Assembly (NCBI GenBank): GCA_964597315.1
Contig: CAZQXD010000002.1
Location: forward strand, 65,749-129,748
Direction of reading: 5' to 3'
Length of the DNA: 64,000 nt
Source: CAZQXD01 sp964597315
GTDB lineage: Bacteria; Pseudomonadota; Gammaproteobacteria; Competibacterales; Competibacteraceae
The first letter of the stretch is position 1; each line of letters opens with the position of its first letter. Positions 35,306-44,971 of this stretch are shown here, one piece after another. Below the pieces are notes generated by a model. The model saw nothing but the letters and a program-made list of their open reading frames with translations, did not search any database and was not told where the DNA came from. The position numbers and the translations under genes were made by a program.

Positions 35306-36154
35306 ATGACTACAAAGGATGAGAAGGGTGGCGCGCCCTTTGATGATATCTTGGTGGAAGTCCGAGATTTGCACTTCCGTCGCGGCGACCGGCCGATCTT
35401 CGATGGGGTGGATCTGGATATCCCTCGAGGCCGGATCACCGCTATCATGGGGCCTAGCGGCACTGGCAAGACCACCTTGCTGAAACTCATCGCCGGGCAG
35501 TTGCGGCCCCCCCGGGGGAGCATAACGGTGGACGGCAAGCGAATCCACGCTTTAAGCCGAGGAGAACTGTACCGGCTGCGCAAGCGCATGGGCATGTTGT
35601 TTCAAAGCGGCGCCCTGTTCACGGATTTGAACGTATTCGAGAACGTGGCTTTTCCCCTGCGCGAGCATACCCGCCTACCGGAGTCCCTGATCCGCGCCCT
35701 GGTGCTGATGAAGCTGGAGGCGGTGGGGTTGCGGGGGGCTCGCAACCTCAGCCCGGCGGAACTGTCCGGGGGCATGGCCCGGCGGGTGGCCCTGGCCCGG
35801 GCCATCGCTCTGGACCCGATGATGATCATGTACGACGAGCCTTTCGCCGGCCAGGACCCCATTTCCATGGGGGTGCTGGTGAAGCTCATCAAACTGCTCA
35901 ACGATGCCCTGGGCCTGACCAGTATCATCGTCTCCCACGATATCAAGGAAACCGCCGCCATTGCCGACTATATCTATCTGCTATCCGAGGGCCGGATCAT
36001 TGCTCGGGGCAGTCCCCAGGAATTGGAGCACTGCCCGTCCGAATGGGCTAGGCAATTTATCCATGCCCTGCCCGACGGGCCGGTGCCCTTCCACTACCCG
36101 GCCCCCGATTACGGGGAGGATCTGTTGGACGGGGGCGAGGCGAAGCGGCGTTAG
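35306..36154 (+). CDS. mlaF: Mla phospholipid transport ATP-binding protein MlaF
   Basis: ATPase of the MlaFEDB complex that moves phospholipids between the outer and inner membranes. 282 residues: Walker A GPSGTGKTT, the signature LSGGMARRVALARAIAL, and Walker B MIMYDEPFAGQDP. The ATG at 35306 is preferred over a TTG one codon earlier. The C-terminal 25 residues extend past the E. coli protein and are acidic. First gene of mlaFEDCB. Confidence 0.97.
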   Translation: MTTKDEKGGAPFDDILVEVRDLHFRRGDRPIFDGVDLDIPRGRITAIMGPSGTGKTTLLKLIAGQLRPPRGSITVDGKRIHALSRGELYRLRKRMGMLFQSGALFTDLNVFENVAFPLREHTRLPESLIRALVLMKLEAVGLRGARNLSPAELSGGMARRVALARAIALDPMMIMYDEPFAGQDPISMGVLVKLIKLLNDALGLTSIIVSHDIKETAAIADYIYLLSEGRIIARGSPQELEHCPSEWARQFIHALPDGPVPFHYPAPDYGEDLLDGGEAKRR

Positions 36155-36163
36155 GGGGCGGCT

Positions 36164-36946
36164 ATGAACTGGTTGCAAGGGATAGGGCGCTTCGCCCTGG
36201 ACAGCCTCGCCCGGCTGGGGCGGGGCAGCGGATTTTTCCTGAAGTTATTGGGGGCATTGCCGGCGCTGCTGCCACGCCCGGTGCTAATCGTTCACCAGAT
36301 CTACTCCGCCGGGGTGCTGTCCCTGCCCATCATTTTGGTATCCGGTCTGTTCGTGGGCATGGTGCTGGCCCTGCAAGGTTATAATACTCTGGTGGATTTT
36401 GGCGCCGAGCAGTCCTTGGGGGTAGTGGTGGCCCTGTCCCTGGTCCGGGAACTGGGACCGGTGGTGGCGGCCTTGCTCTATGCGGGCCGGGCCGGTTCGG
36501 CCTTGACCGCAGAGATCGGCCTGATGAAGGCTACCGAGCAGCTTTCCGGCATGGAGATGATGGCCGTAGACCCGTTTCGGCGGGTGCTGGCCCCCCGCTT
36601 TCTGGCTGGCTGGATCGCCTTGCCGCTGCTGGCCGGCATCTTCACCGCCGTGGGTATTCTCGGCGCCTATCTGGTGGGCGTGGGTCTGCTGGGGGTGGAT
36701 GCCGGGGCGTTCTGGTCTCAGATGCAGGCGGCCGTGGACCTGCGCGAGGATGTGATCTACGGGGTGTTGGTCAAGAGCGTGGCCTTTGGCCTGGTGGCCA
36801 ACTGGATTGCCGTGTTCGAAGGCTACGACGCCGTGCCCACTTCCGAGGGGGTGAGCCGGGCCACCACCCGTACCGTGGTCAATACCTCCCTGGCCGTGCT
36901 GGGCCTGGATTTCGTGTTGACGGCTTTGTTTTTCGGAGATATTTAA
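36164..36946 (+). CDS. mlaE: Mla phospholipid transport permease MlaE
   Basis: Inner-membrane permease of the Mla complex, 260 residues, the same as E. coli MlaE. It has about five membrane segments. Conserved parts are ALQGYNTLVDFGAEQSLG, LVRELGPVVAALLYAGRAGS and the AEIGLMKATEQLSGMEMM stretch that contacts MlaF. Nine bases after mlaF, one base before mlaD. Confidence 0.97.
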   Translation: MNWLQGIGRFALDSLARLGRGSGFFLKLLGALPALLPRPVLIVHQIYSAGVLSLPIILVSGLFVGMVLALQGYNTLVDFGAEQSLGVVVALSLVRELGPVVAALLYAGRAGSALTAEIGLMKATEQLSGMEMMAVDPFRRVLAPRFLAGWIALPLLAGIFTAVGILGAYLVGVGLLGVDAGAFWSQMQAAVDLREDVIYGVLVKSVAFGLVANWIAVFEGYDAVPTSEGVSRATTRTVVNTSLAVLGLDFVLTALFFGDI

Positions 36947-36947
36947 G

Positions 36948-37424
36948 ATGCCCACCAAGATCATGGAACTCACCGCCGGCCTGTTCGTGGCCTTGGGGCT
37001 GGCGGCTTTCGCCATGTTGGCCATGCAGGTTAGCGGTCTGAGCCGTTTCGGGGAGGAACCCGGCTACCAAATCACCGCCCGCTTCGAGAACATCGGCGGC
37101 CTCAAGGTGCGCTCCCCGGTGTCCCTGGCCGGGGTGAGGATCGGTCGGGTCAGCGCCATCGGCGTCGATCCCCAGACCTTCCAGGCGGTGGTCACCCTGA
37201 CCATCGACGCCGCCTACGCCAATCTGCCCAAGGACACCAGCGCCAGCATCTTTACCGCCGGCCTGCTGGGCGAACAGTATATCGGCCTGGAACCCGGAGG
37301 CGCCGATGAGGTCCTAGGCCCCGGCGATGGCATAAAGCTGACCCAATCGGCCCTGGTGTTGGAACGGTTGATCGGGCAGTTTCTGTTCAACGTCTCCGGC
37401 GGCCAGGATAACGAGGCCGAATAA
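36948..37424 (+). CDS. mlaD: Mla phospholipid-binding protein MlaD (MCE domain)
   Basis: Membrane-anchored MCE protein that forms a hexameric ring. 158 residues: an N-terminal helix (about 5-28), and an MCE domain with YQITARFENIGGLKVRSPV and VRIGRVSAIGVD. The conserved loop AGLLGEQYIGLEPGG follows. Slightly shorter than E. coli MlaD (183) at the C-terminus, which still ends in a hydrophobic helix (LERLIGQFLFNV). Confidence 0.96.
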   Translation: MPTKIMELTAGLFVALGLAAFAMLAMQVSGLSRFGEEPGYQITARFENIGGLKVRSPVSLAGVRIGRVSAIGVDPQTFQAVVTLTIDAAYANLPKDTSASIFTAGLLGEQYIGLEPGGADEVLGPGDGIKLTQSALVLERLIGQFLFNVSGGQDNEAE

Positions 37425-37484
37425 ACACCTTTTTCGAATACCGAATGGACGCCACCCTTGGGGGAGCGTCAAAGGAGCAACTCC

Positions 37485-38090
37485 GTGATAAAACGATTGA
37501 TAATCGTGCTATTGCTGGCCCTGGCCGCACCAGCGTGGGCCGCTCCCACCACCAGCCCTCAACAGGTGGTGAAGGACAACGCCAAGCAGATGCTCAAGGC
37601 CCTGGGGGAGAACCGCCAGGAATTGGACCAGAACCCCAATCTGATCTACGGACTGGTTAGCGATATCCTGCTGCCCCATTTTGATTTTGAAACCATGTCC
37701 CGCTGGGTGCTGGGCAAGTACTGGCGTCAGGCCGACGCGGCCCAGCGTGAACAGTTCGTAAAGGAGTTTCGGACCTTGTTGGTAAACACCTATTCCAGCG
37801 CCTTGCTGGAATATTCCAACGAGGAGTTCCGAATCCTGCCCTCTCCAGATAATCCCGGCGCCGAGGAGGCCACGGTGCGCTCCGAGATTGTTCCCCGGAG
37901 CGGGCCATCGGTACCCATCAATTACAGCATGCATGTGAAAAACAATGCCTGGAAAGTCTATGACGTGAGCATCGAAGGGGTGAGCCTGGTGACTAATTAT
38001 CGAGGCACCTTCGCCAGCCAGATTCGTAAGGAGGGCATTGGCGCGATGATTCAGAAGCTCACCGAACGCAACGCTAGGGGGCCTCGGTGA
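37485..38090 (+). CDS. mlaC: Mla periplasmic phospholipid-binding protein MlaC
   Basis: Periplasmic shuttle that carries phospholipid between MlaA and MlaD. The GTG at 37485 follows AGGAG eight bases away and gives a clean signal peptide (MIKRLIIVLLLALAAPAWA). 201 residues in total. The Tol_Tol_Ttg2 domain has YGLVSDILLPHFDFETMSRW and the stretch FRTLLVNTYSSALLEY. It overlaps mlaB by four bases. Confidence 0.96.
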   Translation: MIKRLIIVLLLALAAPAWAAPTTSPQQVVKDNAKQMLKALGENRQELDQNPNLIYGLVSDILLPHFDFETMSRWVLGKYWRQADAAQREQFVKEFRTLLVNTYSSALLEYSNEEFRILPSPDNPGAEEATVRSEIVPRSGPSVPINYSMHVKNNAWKVYDVSIEGVSLVTNYRGTFASQIRKEGIGAMIQKLTERNARGPR

Positions 38091-38395
38091 GGGCCAGCCT
38101 GGAAGCCACGGAAGCGGGGGGCTTCGCCCTGGGGGGCGAGCTGAACTTCGACTCCGTGGTTGCTTTGCACTCCCAGTCGGCGCGGCTGTTTGGGGAGGCT
38201 CGGACGGTGCGCCTGGATTTGTCCGGGGTGACTCGCTCGGACAGTTCCGGGGTGGCCCTACTGGTGGATTGGCTGAGCCGCGCCAAGGCCAGGGGTTATG
38301 GCTTGGAGTTGGTCAACATGCCCTCCCAGATGCGCTCCATCATGCAGGTGGCCGATTTGGAAGAAGTACTGCCGATGGAGGAGAGGGATCGCTGA
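38087..38395 (+). CDS. mlaB: Mla STAS-domain protein MlaB
   Basis: Cytoplasmic STAS protein that stabilises MlaF. 102 residues. The core VRLDLSGVTRSDSSGVALLVDWL at about 41-63 has the Asp-Ser-Ser motif of STAS domains. It begins with GTG inside the mlaC stop (GTGA overlap). In E. coli, ibaG follows between mlaB and murA; here the 276-base gap has no such gene. Confidence 0.93.
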   Translation: MRASLEATEAGGFALGGELNFDSVVALHSQSARLFGEARTVRLDLSGVTRSDSSGVALLVDWLSRAKARGYGLELVNMPSQMRSIMQVADLEEVLPMEERDR

Positions 38396-38671
38396 AGCCC
38401 TCCCCATCAAGACTTTGGCGGCGGAATTTGCCACAACCCAGGGCCTCTTACCGGCGAAAACCCAGCCATCTTCCAGGAGCGGTCCCGGGGCGGGAATCCA
38501 CCAAGGCGACCTAAAGGCGACTCAATGCCACGCCCGAGCGCCGTAGCAATCCCGGCCCGTAGCCGGGGAGGGCGTCAAGCGAGTCCAACAGGCCGTTCCC
38601 CTGTGCCCCGCCTCCCTTTCCCCGCCGGTTTTCGAGTATGATTCCCGGTTTCCGCCTTCCCCGAGGACCGG

Positions 38672-39934
38672 ATGCTCATGAGCAAACTCATCATAAGCGG
38701 CGGCGTGCCCCTTAACGGAGAACTGCGCGCTAGCGGCGCTAAGAACGCTGTGCTGCCCATTCTGGCCGCCACCCTACTGGCCGACGGCCCGGTGACCATC
38801 GGCAACGTGCCCCATCTGCACGATGTCACTACCTTCATGGAACTGCTAGGGCGCATGGGCGTCAACCTGGTGGTGGACGAGAGCATGAATATCGAGGTGG
38901 ACCCCCGCACCATCTCCAGTCTGTGCGCTCCCTACGAGCTGGTGCGCACCATGCGGGCTTCGATTCTGGTGCTGGGGCCGATGGTGGCCCGTTTCGGGGA
39001 GGCCGAGGTATCCCTACCGGGGGGCTGCGCCATCGGTTCCCGGCCCGTCAACCTGCATATCAAGGGACTGGCCGCCATGGGCGCCGATATTCGGGTGGAG
39101 GAAGGCTACATACGGGCCAGATCCAAACGCCTGAAAGGCGCCCGGCTGGTGATGGACATGGTGACCGTGACGGGTACAGAAAACCTCATGATGGCCGCCG
39201 CCCTCGCCAAAGGCACCACCATCATTGAGAACGCCGCCCGGGAGCCGGAGGTGGTGGACCTGGCCGAATGCCTGAACGCCATGGGCGCCCAGGTTCATGG
39301 CGCTGGCACCGACACCCTGGTCATCGACGGGGTGGAGAGACTGTCCGAGGCCCACTACCAGGTGCTGCCTGATCGTATCGAGACGGGCACCTATCTGACT
39401 GCGGCGGCCATCACCGGGGGCCAGGTCAAGGTCAAGAACACCCGCCCGGATATCCTAGAGTCGGTATTGCTCAAGCTGGAAGACGCCGGCGCCCAGGTGG
39501 ATACCGGCGACGACTGGGTGCAAGTGAACATGAACGGCCGTCGGCCCAAGGCGGTGCATATCCATACCGCCCCCTACCCGGCGTTTCCCACCGACATGCA
39601 GGCCCAGTTCTGCGCCCTCAACGCTGTGGCCGAAGGGGTGGGCACCATTACCGAAACCGTATTCGAGAACCGCTTTATGCATGTCCAGGAGCTACAGCGC
39701 ATGGGCGCTCAGTTTCAGATAGAGGGCAACACTGTCATTAGCACCGGGGTGGAGCGCTTGAGCGGCGCCCCCATCATGGCCACCGACCTGCGAGCTTCGG
39801 CCAGCCTGATTCTGGCCGGGCTGGTGGCCGACGGCGACACCCAGGTGGATCGGGTGTATCACATCGACCGGGGCTACGACTGCATCGAGGAGAAGCTCTC
39901 CCAGTTGGGCGGCCGGATACGACGGGTGCCCTGA
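38672..39934 (+). CDS. murA: UDP-N-acetylglucosamine 1-carboxyvinyltransferase
   Basis: First committed step of peptidoglycan synthesis: adds enolpyruvate from PEP to UDP-GlcNAc. 420 residues, EPSP-synthase fold. The fosfomycin-binding catalytic cysteine is C119 in LPGGCAIGSRP, so the protein should be fosfomycin-sensitive. Two in-frame ATGs (38672 and 38678) are both possible after GAGGA. The stop overlaps the hisG start by one base. Confidence 0.97.
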   Translation: MLMSKLIISGGVPLNGELRASGAKNAVLPILAATLLADGPVTIGNVPHLHDVTTFMELLGRMGVNLVVDESMNIEVDPRTISSLCAPYELVRTMRASILVLGPMVARFGEAEVSLPGGCAIGSRPVNLHIKGLAAMGADIRVEEGYIRARSKRLKGARLVMDMVTVTGTENLMMAAALAKGTTIIENAAREPEVVDLAECLNAMGAQVHGAGTDTLVIDGVERLSEAHYQVLPDRIETGTYLTAAAITGGQVKVKNTRPDILESVLLKLEDAGAQVDTGDDWVQVNMNGRRPKAVHIHTAPYPAFPTDMQAQFCALNAVAEGVGTITETVFENRFMHVQELQRMGAQFQIEGNTVISTGVERLSGAPIMATDLRASASLILAGLVADGDTQVDRVYHIDRGYDCIEEKLSQLGGRIRRVP

Positions 39935-40569
39935 TGAAAGCATCCCTGACCATTGCCCTATCCAAGGGCCGGATTTTCAAGGAAACTCTACCCTTACTCC
40001 AGGCCGCAGGCATCACCCCGGCCGATGATCCTGATAGCAGCCGCAAGCTGATTCTGGATACCAATCTGGAGGACGTGAAACTGGTGATTCTGCGGGCCAC
40101 CGACGTGCCCACCTATGTCCAGTATGGGGCCGCCGATCTGGGGGTGGCCGGCAAGGACGTACTCATGGAGCATGGCGGCGCGGGTCTGTATGAACCCCTA
40201 GACTTGGGTATCGCCCGCTGTCGGCTGATGGTGGCGGGCCGTCCCGACGCATCCCAGCGGGGAGGGCGGCTGCGCATCGCCACCAAGTATGTCAACGTCA
40301 CCCGGCGGTTCTTTGCCGCTCGGGGCCGCCAGGTGGAAACCATCAAGCTCTACGGCTCCATGGAATTGGCGCCTCTGGTGGGGCTGGCAGACCGCATTGT
40401 CGATGTGGTGGACACCGGTAACACCCTCAAGGCCAACGGCCTGGCGCCTCTGGAGCATATCGCCGACATCAGTTCGCGGCTGATTGTCAATAAGGCCGCC
40501 ATGAAGATGAAACACAACCGTATTCACAAGCTCAGCGAGCGCATGGCCGCCGCCGTTACCCGGGAGTGA
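39934..40569 (+). CDS. hisG: ATP phosphoribosyltransferase, short form
   Basis: First step of histidine synthesis. The 211-residue length marks the short HisG form, which lacks the C-terminal regulatory domain and needs HisZ as a partner. hisZ is not in the window. It begins TIALSKGRIFKETLPLL; the PRPP-binding segment EVADRIVDVVDTG-like sequence is LADRIVDVVDTGNTL at about 151-165. Followed three bases later by hisD. Confidence 0.96.
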   Translation: MKASLTIALSKGRIFKETLPLLQAAGITPADDPDSSRKLILDTNLEDVKLVILRATDVPTYVQYGAADLGVAGKDVLMEHGGAGLYEPLDLGIARCRLMVAGRPDASQRGGRLRIATKYVNVTRRFFAARGRQVETIKLYGSMELAPLVGLADRIVDVVDTGNTLKANGLAPLEHIADISSRLIVNKAAMKMKHNRIHKLSERMAAAVTRE

Positions 40570-40572
40570 TCC

Positions 40573-41877
40573 ATGCCGTCTATCCGCCGACTGAACAGCG
40601 CCGATGCTGATTTCCGCTCCCAGTTGGACGCCCTGTCTGCTGGGGATGGGGCCGCCGATACTCCAGTGACCGGGGCGGTGGAGACCATTCTCCGCCAGGT
40701 CCGGGACCGGGGCGATGCCGCCCTGTTGGAGTACACCCACCGTTTCGACCGTTTGGGCGCCGCCTCGGTGGCTGGCCTGGAGATCCCCGGGGAGCGGTTG
40801 ACCCAGGCCTTGGAAACCATCCCCTCGGCCCAGCGCCAGGCCCTTGAGACGGCCGCCGGGCGGCTGCGAGCTTACGCCGAGCGCCAGAAGCTGGCTTCCT
40901 GGACCTTCACCGAGGCCGACGGCACGGTGCTGGGCCAGCAAGTCACCCCTTTGGACAGTGTGGGCCTGTATGTGCCCGGGGGTAAGGCGGCTTATCCCTC
41001 CTCGGTGCTGATGAACGCCATTCCCGCCAAGGTAGCTGGGGTGGGGCTGCTGGTGATGGCCGTGCCCACCCCTGGGGGCGAAGTCAGCGACCTGGTGCTG
41101 GCCGCCGCCGCCATCGCCGGGGTGGACCGGGTGTTTGCCATGGGCGGCGCCCAGGCGGTGGCCGCCCTGGCCTATGGCACCGAGACCGTGCCCAGGGTGG
41201 ACAAGATCGTCGGTCCCGGCAATATCTACGTGGCTACCGCCAAGCGGCTGGTATTTGGCCAGGTGGGCATCGACATGATCGCCGGTCCCTCGGAGATTCT
41301 GGTGATCTGCGACGGCCTCACGGACCCCGAATGGATCGCCATGGATCTGTTCTCTCAGGCCGAACACGACGAAGACGCCCGGTCTCTGCTGATTACTCCC
41401 GACTCCGGCTATCTGGATCGGGTGGAGGCGGCCATGGAGCGGCTGCTGCCGACCCTAGAGCGCCGGGAGATTATCGCCGCTTCCCTGGCCAACCACGCCG
41501 CTTTCATCCAGGCCCGGGACCTGGCCGAGGCCGCCGAGATCAGCAACTATCTGGCCCCCGAACATCTGGAACTGTCGGTGGCCGAGCCAGAGGCGCTGCT
41601 GCCCACCATTCGCCATGCCGGGGCAGTATTTCTGGGCCGCCACACCCCCGAGGCCCTGGGAGATTATTGCGCCGGTCCCAACCATGTGCTGCCCACAGCC
41701 CGCACCGCACGGTTTTCCTCGCCCTTGGGGGTCTACGATTTCCAGAAGCGCTCCAGCCTGATCAACTGCTCCCCGGCGGCGGCGGCCACTCTGGGCCGCT
41801 GCGCTGCGGTGCTGGCCCGGGGCGAGGGACTCACCGCCCACGCCCGCTCCGCCGAACTGCGCGGCGCCGACTGCTGA
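40573..41877 (+). CDS. hisD: Histidinol dehydrogenase
   Basis: Last two oxidation steps of histidine synthesis, NAD- and zinc-dependent. 434 residues, as E. coli HisD. Conserved stretches are VGLYVPGGKAAYPSSVLMNA, DKIVGPGNIYVATAKR, DMIAGPSEILVI and the histidine-rich AEHDEDA/NYLAPEHLEL segments. It is in the murA-hisGDC run with very short gaps. Confidence 0.98.
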   Translation: MPSIRRLNSADADFRSQLDALSAGDGAADTPVTGAVETILRQVRDRGDAALLEYTHRFDRLGAASVAGLEIPGERLTQALETIPSAQRQALETAAGRLRAYAERQKLASWTFTEADGTVLGQQVTPLDSVGLYVPGGKAAYPSSVLMNAIPAKVAGVGLLVMAVPTPGGEVSDLVLAAAAIAGVDRVFAMGGAQAVAALAYGTETVPRVDKIVGPGNIYVATAKRLVFGQVGIDMIAGPSEILVICDGLTDPEWIAMDLFSQAEHDEDARSLLITPDSGYLDRVEAAMERLLPTLERREIIAASLANHAAFIQARDLAEAAEISNYLAPEHLELSVAEPEALLPTIRHAGAVFLGRHTPEALGDYCAGPNHVLPTARTARFSSPLGVYDFQKRSSLINCSPAAAATLGRCAAVLARGEGLTAHARSAELRGADC

Positions 41878-41878
41878 G

Positions 41879-42964
41879 ATGGCCATGGACCCGCTACGTG
41901 AACACCTGATCCGCCCGACGATCCGGGCCTTGTCCGCCTACTCCGTGCCGCCAGCCCAGGGCTATATCAAGCTGGATGCCATGGAGAATCCCTACGGCTG
42001 GCCCCCCGAACTGGAACAAGCCTGGCTGGAACGGCTGCGGGGCACGCCCCTGAACCGTTACCCCGATCCCCAGGCCACGGCCCTCAAGGCCCGACTGCGG
42101 GAGGTGATGGGGATACCCGACGCCGCTGGACTGATACTGGGCAACGGCTCCGATGAGTTGATCCAGTTGCTGGCCCTGGCGGTGGCGGCCCCAGGGCGGA
42201 CCCTGCTGGCCCCGGAACCGGGCTTCGTCATGTATAAGATGATTGCCGCCTTCACCGGCATGGACTACGTGGGCGTACCCTTGCAGGCCGAGGACTACGC
42301 ACTGGATCTACCCGCCATGCTAGCGGCCTTGGAGCGGCACCGGCCAGCTTTGGTGTTCCTGGCCTATCCCAACAACCCCACTGGCAATCTATTCGACGCC
42401 GCCGCCGTGCGGGCGGTGATCGAGTCCGCACCCGGACTGGTGGTAGTGGACGAGGCTTACACGGTATTTGCCGGAGAGAGCTTCCTGGGGGCGCTGGCCG
42501 ACTATTCTCACCTGCTGGTGATGGGCACCGTCTCCAAACTGGGCCTGGCCGGACTGCGTCTGGGACTGCTGGTGGGGGACCCGGCCTGGCTGGAGCAACT
42601 GGAGAAACTACGCCTGCCCTACAACATCAATACGCTCACTCAGTTGAGCGCCGACCTGGCCCTGGAACAGGCCGATGTATTGCACGAGCAGGCTCGGCGT
42701 ATCCGCGCCGACCGTGACGCCCTATACCGGGAACTTGACCGCCTGCCGGGATTGACCGTCTATCCCAGTCGGGCCAATTTTTTACTGTTCCGCACCCCGG
42801 CGGGACAGGCGGGCAGGGTATTCCAGGGGTTGCTGGAGCAGCGCATCCTCATCAAGAATCTGGACGCCAGTGGCCAGCCATTGCTGCGTGACTGTCTGCG
42901 GGTAACGGTGGGCGCGGCGAAAGAAAATCAGGCTTTTCTAGAAGCCCTGGTTGGCCTGCTTTAA
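41879..42964 (+). CDS. hisC: Histidinol-phosphate aminotransferase
   Basis: PLP enzyme of histidine synthesis, 361 residues. Fold type I: LDAMENPYGWP near the N-terminus, NPNNPTG-like PNNPTGNLF, VVDEAYTVFAG, and the PLP lysine in TVSKLGLAGLRLG. It starts one base after hisD. Its 3' end overlaps the degS 3' end by four bases on the other strand, so no terminator fits between them. Confidence 0.97.
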   Translation: MAMDPLREHLIRPTIRALSAYSVPPAQGYIKLDAMENPYGWPPELEQAWLERLRGTPLNRYPDPQATALKARLREVMGIPDAAGLILGNGSDELIQLLALAVAAPGRTLLAPEPGFVMYKMIAAFTGMDYVGVPLQAEDYALDLPAMLAALERHRPALVFLAYPNNPTGNLFDAAAVRAVIESAPGLVVVDEAYTVFAGESFLGALADYSHLLVMGTVSKLGLAGLRLGLLVGDPAWLEQLEKLRLPYNINTLTQLSADLALEQADVLHEQARRIRADRDALYRELDRLPGLTVYPSRANFLLFRTPAGQAGRVFQGLLEQRILIKNLDASGQPLLRDCLRVTVGAAKENQAFLEALVGLL

Positions 42965-44085
42965 GGGGGCGTGGGGCGTTGGCGGATGATGGGGTTGACG
43001 GTAAAGATGTCCCCCCGACGGACGCCATTCACCTGGAGTCGGGTGCCGGGGGGATTGCGGGCGATCAGGTTCAACAGCCCCCGGGAGTCCGCCACCATCT
43101 GGCCACCCACCTGGGTGATGACGTCTCCCGGCAGCAGGCCGGCCTGCTCGGCGGGGCCGTTACGCTGGACGCCGGCCACGATCACCCCCAGAGTGCTGTC
43201 CAGGCCGAAGGACTCCGCCAGATGAGGGGTGATGTTCTGGGCTTCGATGCCCAGCCAGCCCCGCACCACCCGCCCTTGTTCCAGGATCTGGGTCAGCACG
43301 TTGCGAGCCAGGTCTGCGGGGATGGCGAAGCCAATACCTTGAGAGCCGCCGGTTTGGCTGAAGATGGCGGTGTTGATGCCCACCAGTTCGCCCAGGGGAT
43401 TGACCAACGCGCCGCCGGAACTACCGGGATTGATGGCGGCATCGGTTTGGATGAAATCCTCGAAGGTGTTCAGCCCCAGACGGTCCCGGCCGGTGGCGCT
43501 GACGATGCCCAGGGTAACGGTCTGGCCCACCCCGAAAGGGTTGCCGATGGCCAGCACGATATCGCCGATGCGCAGCCCGGCGGAATGGCCGATGATGATG
43601 CTGGGCAGTTGCTTCAGGGGAATGTGCAGCACCGCCAGATCCGATTCCGGGTCACTACCCACCAGTTCGGCTTGGGCGTATCGGCCGTCCCGCAAGGTCA
43701 GGTGGAGGGCCTCGGCATCGCGCACGACATGATAATTGGTGAGTACATAACCTTTGTTGCTAACGATGACCCCGGACCCACGGCTGGTCTCGGTGGAATC
43801 CGTCCTCGGCGTCTGGGAGTCGGCGGCCAGGGGTTGGCGGCGCACCGCGTAGATATTGACCACGGCGGGAGCGGCGGTTTCCACGGCTTGGGCATAGGAC
43901 AAAGGTGGGTTGGCGGGTGGCGAGGAGCGAGGCGTCGATGCCTGTACTCGCACCACCGGCCGCAGGCTAGGCAGCAGTTCGGGCCGGATCAGCACCGCCA
44001 CAAAAGCCAGGGCCAGTCCGTAACTGATGCAATGGGCCACAAAGGCCAGTATCCCGTGGTGTTTCATGATTTTGTAAGGTATCAC
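42961..44085 (-). CDS. degS: DegS-type periplasmic serine protease
   Basis: A 374-residue HtrA-family protease anchored by one N-terminal helix (about 10-33) and with a single PDZ domain (about 265-360), the DegS layout. The triad is H119 (TNYHVV), D149 (ESDLAVL) and S223 (NPGSSGG). In E. coli DegS starts RseA cleavage and the sigma-E response when the PDZ domain senses misfolded porins. The first residue may be the Met at 1 or 7. Divergent from petABC. Confidence 0.93.
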   Translation of the reverse strand: MIPYKIMKHHGILAFVAHCISYGLALAFVAVLIRPELLPSLRPVVRVQASTPRSSPPANPPLSYAQAVETAAPAVVNIYAVRRQPLAADSQTPRTDSTETSRGSGVIVSNKGYVLTNYHVVRDAEALHLTLRDGRYAQAELVGSDPESDLAVLHIPLKQLPSIIIGHSAGLRIGDIVLAIGNPFGVGQTVTLGIVSATGRDRLGLNTFEDFIQTDAAINPGSSGGALVNPLGELVGINTAIFSQTGGSQGIGFAIPADLARNVLTQILEQGRVVRGWLGIEAQNITPHLAESFGLDSTLGVIVAGVQRNGPAEQAGLLPGDVITQVGGQMVADSRGLLNLIARNPPGTRLQVNGVRRGDIFTVNPIIRQRPTPP

Positions 44086-44377
44086 GGCGCTCGGAGCTTG
44101 TCAGTTGGGTGGTTTGTCCCCGATGTCAGGCCAGGGGGGGGGTGGGTCGGCATGATTTAGGTCAATCCATGACTGTATTTTTCATCTAGACTTTGCTGTT
44201 GATAGTGTCCCGAGTCCCTGATGAAGCCCCAGTCCAATAAAAAGGGGAGTCCAGCTTGACCCGAATGAACAGTTGTTGAAGTAACCCCTGACCATTCCCA
44301 TCCTGGCGCGACGGCGCTGCGGGCGGTTGGGTGGCGACGGGCTAATTTAAGCACATGACAATCAAGGAGACTGCTAG

Positions 44378-44971
44378 ATGAGTACCGCAGACATCAATAT
44401 CGGTCGACGGCGGTTTCTGACCGCCACGGCCACGGTGGTGGGGGGCGTGGGCGTCGCCTATGCCGCCGTGCCTTTCCTGGCGTCCTGGTCGCCTAGTGAA
44501 CGCGCCCAAGCCGCAGGGGCGCCCGTGGAGGCCGATATCAGCAAACTGGAGCCTGGCGCCATGCTGACCGTGGAATGGCGCGGCAAGCCGGTGTGGCTGG
44601 TCCGGCGCACCGACAAGATGCTGGAAGCCTTGCCCGGCAACGACGGTCAGTTGCGTGATCCCAACTCCGAAGTAGCCCAACAGCCCTCATACGCCAAGAA
44701 TGAATCCCGGGCCATCAAACCCGAATACTTGGTGCTGGTGGGCATCTGCACCCATCTGGGCTGTTCCCCCACTTATCGGCCCGAGTTCGCTCCAGCCGAC
44801 CTGGGACCGGACTGGAAAGGCGGGTTTTTCTGCCCCTGCCACGGTTCCCGTTTCGATATGGCCGGACGGGTATTCCAGGGGGTGCCCGCGCCTACCAATC
44901 TGGTGGTCCCCCCCCACCAGTACCTGACCGATACCCAGGTTCTGGTGGGTACTGATTCGGAGGCTGCATAA
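44378..44971 (+). CDS. petA: Ubiquinol-cytochrome c reductase Rieske iron-sulfur subunit
   Basis: Rieske subunit of the bc1 complex, 197 residues. A Tat-type signal anchor begins with the twin arginines of GRRRFLTATATVVGG (about 9-23). The [2Fe-2S] ligands are C124 and H126 in CTHLGC, and C152 and H155 in CPCHGS, with disulfide cysteines C129 and C154. First gene of petABC. The stop overlaps the petB start by one base. Confidence 0.98.
   Translation: MSTADINIGRRRFLTATATVVGGVGVAYAAVPFLASWSPSERAQAAGAPVEADISKLEPGAMLTVEWRGKPVWLVRRTDKMLEALPGNDGQLRDPNSEVAQQPSYAKNESRAIKPEYLVLVGICTHLGCSPTYRPEFAPADLGPDWKGGFFCPCHGSRFDMAGRVFQGVPAPTNLVVPPHQYLTDTQVLVGTDSEAA

Noticed and set aside
38396..38671. Gap between mlaB and murA checked for ibaG/bolA
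   Set aside because: No BolA-like protein or remnant appears in any frame; only a short Arg/Pro-rich frame that looks non-coding.
42979..44160. Plus-strand open frame of 393 codons opposite degS
   Set aside because: Shadow of degS: low-complexity Gly/Asp/Gln/His protein, no recognisable domain, complete overlap with a clear protease gene.
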